A stretch of 7,895 bases of DNA from Chitinophagaceae bacterium (GTDB lineage Bacteria > Bacteroidota > Bacteroidia > Chitinophagales > Chitinophagaceae). Of this stretch, positions 4,802-7,895 are shown in pieces. The stretch spans positions 1 to 7,895 of the forward strand of contig PLEB01000373.1 of assembly GCA_003136915.1 (NCBI GenBank). The letters run 5' to 3'. The notes under the pieces are model-generated. The model did no database searches. It had not been told where the DNA came from and saw only the letters and a list, made by a program, of their open reading frames with translations. The translations under genes and the position numbers were made by a program. The number at the start of each line of letters is the position of its first letter. Position 1 is the first letter of the stretch.

Positions 4802-6235
4802 GTGATAAAAAAGCTTGACAAACTCATCCTCAGGGCATTCATCGGCCCGTTTATCGCCACCTTTTTTATCACGTTGTTTGTGCTGGTGCTGCAGTTTTTC
4901 TGGTTGTATATTGACGATATTGTAGGCAAAGGCCTGGATATGTTTACCATCACCAGGTTCATTTTATATGTCTGCGCGACACTTGTTCCCCTGGCGCTTC
5001 CCCTGGCCATACTGCTTTCATCTATTATGACCTTCGGGAACCTGGGCGAGACCTTTGAGTTGGTAGCCATAAAATCCGCTGGAATTCCACTGTTGCGTTT
5101 TATGCGGCCGCTTTTTATAGCCTCCCTGATCATTTGCGGGATCGCGTATCTCTTTAACAATTATATCATACCTGTGGCTAACTTGAAAATGCAGACCCTC
5201 AAGTATGATATCATTGTTTCAAAACCCGCATTTGATATCAAGGAAGGTGTGTTTTATGATAAAATTGATGGTTACATTATTAAAATCGGACGAAAAGAGA
5301 AGGACGGCGCCACCATCCACGATGTCCTGGTATTTCAGCACAACTATAACCTGCTTCAGGATTTCACCACTGTGGCTCAAAGCGGAAAAATGACCATCTC
5401 CGCGGATAAGAAATTCCTTGAATTTAACCTCCGGAATGGGTGGAACTATCAGGAAAAGGGACCCCGGAACTCCATCAATACGGAGCTCTACCGCGTCGGT
5501 TTTGCAGAATATAAAATGGTATTTGACCTGAGTTCATTTAAGCTGAATAAAACAGACGACAGCGCATTCAAGAACAATTATGCTATGCTGAATATGCGTC
5601 AGCTCGAAACCACCATTGATTCCATCGAAAGAACAACAGCATCCTACAAAAAGCAGTCCTTCATTACCTGGAATTCCTATTTGCGCACCCTCGTTTACCT
5701 TGACAGCCCCTGGAAGGCAAGGGCCCTTCCTTTGAAAACAGATTCATTCAAGCGTATTATTCCCGATTCCGCCACGCACCTGGTCAGGGAAAGAACTTTT
5801 TCCACAATCAATAATCTTAAATCGAATTTCGACCTTACCGCAATCTCTTATCAGAACGACCGGCAGAACCTTCTTCTTCACCTGATAGCCTGGCACGATA
5901 AGATCACCATGTCCATTGCATGCCTCGTACTTTTTCTCATCGGTGCACCTTTGGGTTCCATCATCCGGAGAGGAGGAATTGGCATGCCCCTGGTGTTTGC
6001 CGTGATCTTTTTTGTTATCTTTTTTCTCCTCAATAATTTCGGAAGAAAATTTGTGAAGCAGGACGTGATCCGACCCATCACAGGTATGTGGATGGCCACC
6101 TATGTATTATTACCCCTGGGCATTTTTCTGACATATAAGGCTATGAATGATTCCCAGCTTTTCAACAAGGAATTTTATTACCGGTTTTTCCGGAAATTCC
6201 GTTTATCCAAAAAGGATGCCGGAGATGCGGCCTGA
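4802..6235 (+). CDS. LptF/LptG-family (YjgP/YjgQ) permease of LPS export
   Basis: LptF and LptG form the inner-membrane half of the LptB2FG ABC transporter, which extracts lipopolysaccharide and passes it to LptC and the periplasmic bridge. The 477-residue protein has three N-terminal membrane segments (about 11-37, 54-77, 101-121), a large periplasmic domain, and three C-terminal segments (about 367-385, 394-412, 427-446). Family signatures are LPLAILLSSIMTFGNLGE at 65-82 with the following coupling region ELVAIKSAGIPLLRF, and FLIGAPLGSIIRRGGIG near 378-394. E. coli LptF and LptG are about 360 residues. The extra length is a helical, charged insert at roughly 255-365, after the beta-jellyroll and before the fourth membrane segment. 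The start is GTG; an in-frame TAA at 4784 rules out upstream starts. Assignment to LptF rather than LptG is not possible from sequence alone. Confidence 0.93.
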   Translation: MIKKLDKLILRAFIGPFIATFFITLFVLVLQFFWLYIDDIVGKGLDMFTITRFILYVCATLVPLALPLAILLSSIMTFGNLGETFELVAIKSAGIPLLRFMRPLFIASLIICGIAYLFNNYIIPVANLKMQTLKYDIIVSKPAFDIKEGVFYDKIDGYIIKIGRKEKDGATIHDVLVFQHNYNLLQDFTTVAQSGKMTISADKKFLEFNLRNGWNYQEKGPRNSINTELYRVGFAEYKMVFDLSSFKLNKTDDSAFKNNYAMLNMRQLETTIDSIERTTASYKKQSFITWNSYLRTLVYLDSPWKARALPLKTDSFKRIIPDSATHLVRERTFSTINNLKSNFDLTAISYQNDRQNLLLHLIAWHDKITMSIACLVLFLIGAPLGSIIRRGGIGMPLVFAVIFFVIFFLLNNFGRKFVKQDVIRPITGMWMATYVLLPLGIFLTYKAMNDSQLFNKEFYYRFFRKFRLSKKDAGDAA

Positions 6236-6242
6236 ACCTTTC

Positions 6243-6262
6243 TCAGGAACTTATTTTCCTGA
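6243..6262 (+). terminator. Hairpin after the LptF/LptG-like gene (weak terminator)
   Basis: TCAGGAA (6243-6249) and TTCCTGA (6256-6262) form a perfect 7-bp stem with a 6-base loop, starting 7 bases after the permease stop. Only a broken T-rich stretch (ATCTTTATCC) follows, so termination may be partial and leave some read-through into the CDF gene. Confidence 0.5.
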
Positions 6263-6284
6263 AGCATCTTTATCCGAATCCGTT

Positions 6285-6292
6285 TACATTTG
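6285..6292 (+). promoter_or_regulatory. Promoter of the CDF transporter gene (-7 element)
   Basis: TACATTTG matches TAnnTTTG exactly and is identical to the rpsP -7 box. The -33 region is weak. Initiation is expected near 6297-6299, at the AA before a run of eight T (6301-6308), which directly precedes the GTG start at 6310. The leader would be only 11-13 bases and almost entirely poly-U. Confidence 0.6.
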
Positions 6293-6309
6293 CTGACAAT
6301 TTTTTTTTC

Positions 6310-7305
6310 GTGGAGCAGAGCAAGCAAAATATCAGGGTGCAATTGTGGATCGTGGTTGTTGCGTTGGTTTTATTCAGCATTAAAATACTGGCGTGGTATC
6401 TGACCCGTTCTGTAGCCATCCTGACCGATGCACTCGAGAGTATTGTAAATGTGATTGCAGGATTTGTCGGATTATACAGTTTATCCATCGCCTACAAACC
6501 ACGCGATGCCAATCACCCTTACGGCCATGGCAAAGCACAGTTTCTCTCCGCTGCTATTGAGGGCACGCTGATCATGCTGGCGGGGATCTTCATCATTTAT
6601 GAAGCCATCTATCATCTTTTATATCCGGGTGGATTAAAGCAACTCACTTTTGGGATCTACCTGATGGCCGCATCCGCTCTGATCAATTATATCGTGGGCT
6701 ATGTAGCCATCAAGAAGGGAAAGTCCAGCCGTTCGGATGCGCTTGAGGCCAGCGGCCGTCACCTGCAATCGGATACTTATTCCACGGTGGCGATCATAGT
6801 TGGTTTACTGCTGATATATTTTACTGGCATTCAGCAGATGGATAGCGTGGTAGCCATTATCGTGTCGCTTGTGATCATGATCATGGGCTACAGGATCGCA
6901 AGAAGGTCGGTTGCAGGCATTATGGATGAGGCCGACGATAAGATCCTGGAAAAACTTATCGCCCTGCTCAACAGCAACCGGAAACCAAACTGGATCGATA
7001 TTCACAATCTGCGCGTGATCAAATTTGGAAACATCCTGCATATTGATTGCCATATGACCGTTCCATGGTACCTGAATGTGCACGAGGCACATCTGGAGGT
7101 TGACGCGCTTAGGGCCCTGATCGAAAAAGAATTTGGATCAGCCATGGAATTCTTTGTACATGAAGATGATTGTATTCCGGATTCCTGCCCTATATGCACT
7201 AAAACGGATTGCTCCGTAAGGCAGCATCCGTTCAGCAAGAAGATCGAATGGAAAATGAATAATATCATTCCCAATAAGAAGCATAATGCTTCAACGTCTG
7301 GCTGA
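6310..7305 (+). CDS. Cation diffusion facilitator (CDF) family metal transporter with cysteine-rich tail
   Basis: CDF proteins are dimeric inner-membrane antiporters that export divalent metals such as Zn, Fe, Mn or Co in exchange for protons. Six membrane segments are visible at about 11-31, 33-58, 80-100, 113-134, 151-172 and 177-195, followed by a cytosolic ferredoxin-like domain. The site-B region DANHPYGHGK (D66, H69, H73) matches YiiP. Site A keeps H151 and D155 in segment 5 (HLQSD). In segment 2, LTDALESIVN places E43 and N47 where YiiP has two Asp, so metal choice may differ. The cytosolic domain has candidate ligands H244, D246, H248, H258, H261 and H284. A tail with C288, C293, C296 and C301 follows. 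The start is GTG at 6310; the frame stays open upstream but offers no ATG. The last 15 bases overlap the convergent gene on the other strand. The exported metal cannot be named. Confidence 0.93.
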   Translation: MEQSKQNIRVQLWIVVVALVLFSIKILAWYLTRSVAILTDALESIVNVIAGFVGLYSLSIAYKPRDANHPYGHGKAQFLSAAIEGTLIMLAGIFIIYEAIYHLLYPGGLKQLTFGIYLMAASALINYIVGYVAIKKGKSSRSDALEASGRHLQSDTYSTVAIIVGLLLIYFTGIQQMDSVVAIIVSLVIMIMGYRIARRSVAGIMDEADDKILEKLIALLNSNRKPNWIDIHNLRVIKFGNILHIDCHMTVPWYLNVHEAHLEVDALRALIEKEFGSAMEFFVHEDDCIPDSCPICTKTDCSVRQHPFSKKIEWKMNNIIPNKKHNASTSG

Positions 7306-7317
7306 TTGGATTTTTTT
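7271..7317. terminator. Candidate bidirectional terminator overlapping the convergent gene ends
   Basis: A perfect inverted repeat GAAGCAT-A-ATGCTTC (7278-7292) lies inside the last CDF codons and reaches the stop of the opposite gene. An outer CCAAT (7271-7275) and ATTGG (7305-7309) pair can enclose it, followed by seven T (7311-7317) on the plus strand. On the minus strand the inner hairpin is followed by TTATT. This fits a shared terminator built into coding sequence. The outer stem is short, so the plus-strand call is moderate. Confidence 0.5.
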
Positions 7318-7740
7318 CATCTTATCGTATTTTGCTGCCATCACTTCAACTACACGCGTGAGTTGGGTATGTTCACTATTGATATCGCTTAGCAAATCAA
7401 CTGATTTCAGGTTGTACCCCATTTCCGTAGCCTGCACTTCACGAGTGGAAGCAATAAAGTCGGGGTCGTAGCTATAAACGCCCGAACCAAAATCAATCCG
7501 TTCTTCCGTTTTTTCCATTGATTGGGACAGCGCCTTCAATTTTAAGTCATAGGCTTTCAAGGCAGCCTCCAAAGCTTCCCGTTGTTTCTGGATATCACGC
7601 ACATTCTTTTGAAAATCGCTATAGCGCGAATCCAGTTCATGCAGCTCTCCTTTTGTGTAATGTTTTGGAGCAGGTTCCTGTGCAAAAACACCAGCGGAAA
7701 ATGATAGGGCGGCCAGGAGGGCCGGAAGCATTCTGTGCAT
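7291..7740 (-). CDS. Small secreted coiled-coil protein of unknown function
   Basis: A 149-residue protein with a clear signal peptide: basic start, hydrophobic core LPALLAALSFSAGV, and a likely cut after VFA (residue 20, before Q21). No lipobox cysteine is present. Residues about 32-82 are charged and heptad-like (DFQKNVRDIQKQREALEAAL and onward), indicating a coiled coil. A second helical stretch covers about 116-146. The short middle part GSGVYSYDPDF is probably a turn region. I do not recognise the family; periplasmic location is the only firm statement. The start could instead be the Met at residue 4, which would leave the signal peptide intact. It converges on the CDF gene with a 15-bp overlap of the coding ends and is divergent from the gene starting at 7867. 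Confidence 0.8.
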   Translation of the reverse strand: MHRMLPALLAALSFSAGVFAQEPAPKHYTKGELHELDSRYSDFQKNVRDIQKQREALEAALKAYDLKLKALSQSMEKTEERIDFGSGVYSYDPDFIASTREVQATEMGYNLKSVDLLSDINSEHTQLTRVVEVMAAKYDKMKKIQSARR

Positions 7741-7749
7741 AAAAGCGAT

Positions 7750-7784
7750 TTTAGCTAAATTAGCCCGTTTTGAATTATCCCGAA
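7750..7784 (-). promoter_or_regulatory. Possible promoter of the coiled-coil gene, overlapped by a palindrome
   Basis: On the minus strand TAATTTAG (7762-7755) agrees with TAnnTTTG at five of six fixed positions, with a TTTC about 19 bases upstream. The perfect 10-bp palindrome TTTAGCTAAA (7750-7759) overlaps the -7 element and would suit a repressor site. The leader would be about 10 bases. Confidence 0.35.
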
Positions 7785-7790
7785 AAAATG

Positions 7791-7846
7791 TTGATTTCTT
7801 AAAAGGGCCTAATTTCGCTCCGGCAGGATCCCTGTTTCTAAGATTG
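7791..7846 (+). promoter_or_regulatory. Possible promoter(s) of the right-edge gene
   Basis: Two imperfect -7 elements read rightward. TAATTTCG at 7810-7817 has a TTG at 7791-7793, 16 bases upstream. TAAGATTG at 7839-7846 has weak upstream matches. Each agrees with TAnnTTTG at five of six fixed positions. They would give leaders of about 45 and 16 bases before the ATG at 7867. The choice between them cannot be made from sequence. Confidence 0.35.
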
Positions 7847-7866
7847 GTTCAATAAATTAATCTCCC

Positions 7867-7895
7867 ATGCAAGCCTGGAAACAATATCAGGAAAA
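7867..7895 (+). CDS. Start of a rightward gene, cut by the window end (product not determined)
   Basis: An ATG at 7867 opens a frame reading MQAWKQYQE to the edge, with no stop in the few codons available. It sits downstream of promoter-like elements and divergent from the coiled-coil gene, which supports a real start. The opening is reminiscent of Bacteroidota M20-family dipeptidases, which often begin with a similar W-x-x-Y-x-E phrase, but nine residues are far too few to assign a function. Confidence 0.45.

Noticed and set aside
4783..5160. A 125-codon leftward open frame inside the permease gene
   Set aside because: It is antisense to conserved membrane segments of the LptF/LptG family and shows no independent promoter.
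6805..7092. A 95-codon leftward open frame inside the CDF gene
   Set aside because: It is opposite the well-conserved CDF domain; the His-rich appearance comes from the reverse complement of ATG/GTG-rich codons.
1..7895. Mobile elements, CRISPR arrays, tRNA or rRNA genes, or a multi-gene defence system
   Set aside because: No transposase or integrase-like protein, no regularly spaced repeats of CRISPR size, no tRNA-like cloverleaf and no toxin, nuclease or reverse transcriptase motifs were seen; the genes are housekeeping and envelope genes.

Overview
The window looks like a chromosomal housekeeping segment from a member of the Bacteroidota, probably near Chitinophagales/Chitinophagaceae. 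The evidence is a short primary sigma factor starting [14 protein letters not shown] and lacking region 1.1, an S16 protein with a long basic C-terminal tail, a Bacteroidota-type START-like gene directly before a LptF/LptG-family permease, the near absence of Shine-Dalgarno sequences, and several perfect TAnnTTTG -7 promoter elements. The order-level placement is inference from protein style, since no database search was possible.

Layout: positions 1-4065 form a block transcribed leftward. Read in transcription order it is rpoD (primary sigma factor), ffh (SRP GTPase), rpsP (ribosomal protein bS16), rimM (16S rRNA processing factor) and the 5' end of an unrecognised secreted protein that runs off the left edge. 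Strong -7 elements precede ffh and rpsP, so this is a run of short transcription units rather than one operon. A perfect 8-bp hairpin with a U-tract sits between rpsP and rimM, and a second hairpin with a T-run lies in the predicted ffh leader. A 293-bp divergent region (4066-4358) then separates this block from a rightward block (4359-7305): a START-like domain protein, a LptF/LptG-type permease of the lipopolysaccharide export machinery, and a cation diffusion facilitator (CDF). The permease and the CDF both start at GTG with very short predicted leaders behind perfect -7 elements. The CDF ends convergently, with a 15-bp overlap, on a leftward gene for a small secreted coiled-coil protein (7291-7740). 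A further rightward gene begins at 7867 and is cut by the window end.

How the genes work together: the left block supplies the core of gene expression (promoter recognition, membrane targeting of ribosomes, 30S assembly), and the right block is envelope biology (LPS transport, metal export, secreted proteins). No mobile element, CRISPR array, tRNA or rRNA was seen, and nothing here amounts to a clear new multi-gene system. The points most worth a second look are the hairpin that may uncouple rpsP from rimM, the hairpin in the ffh leader, the altered transmembrane metal site plus cysteine tail of the CDF, and the poly-T leader of the CDF gene.
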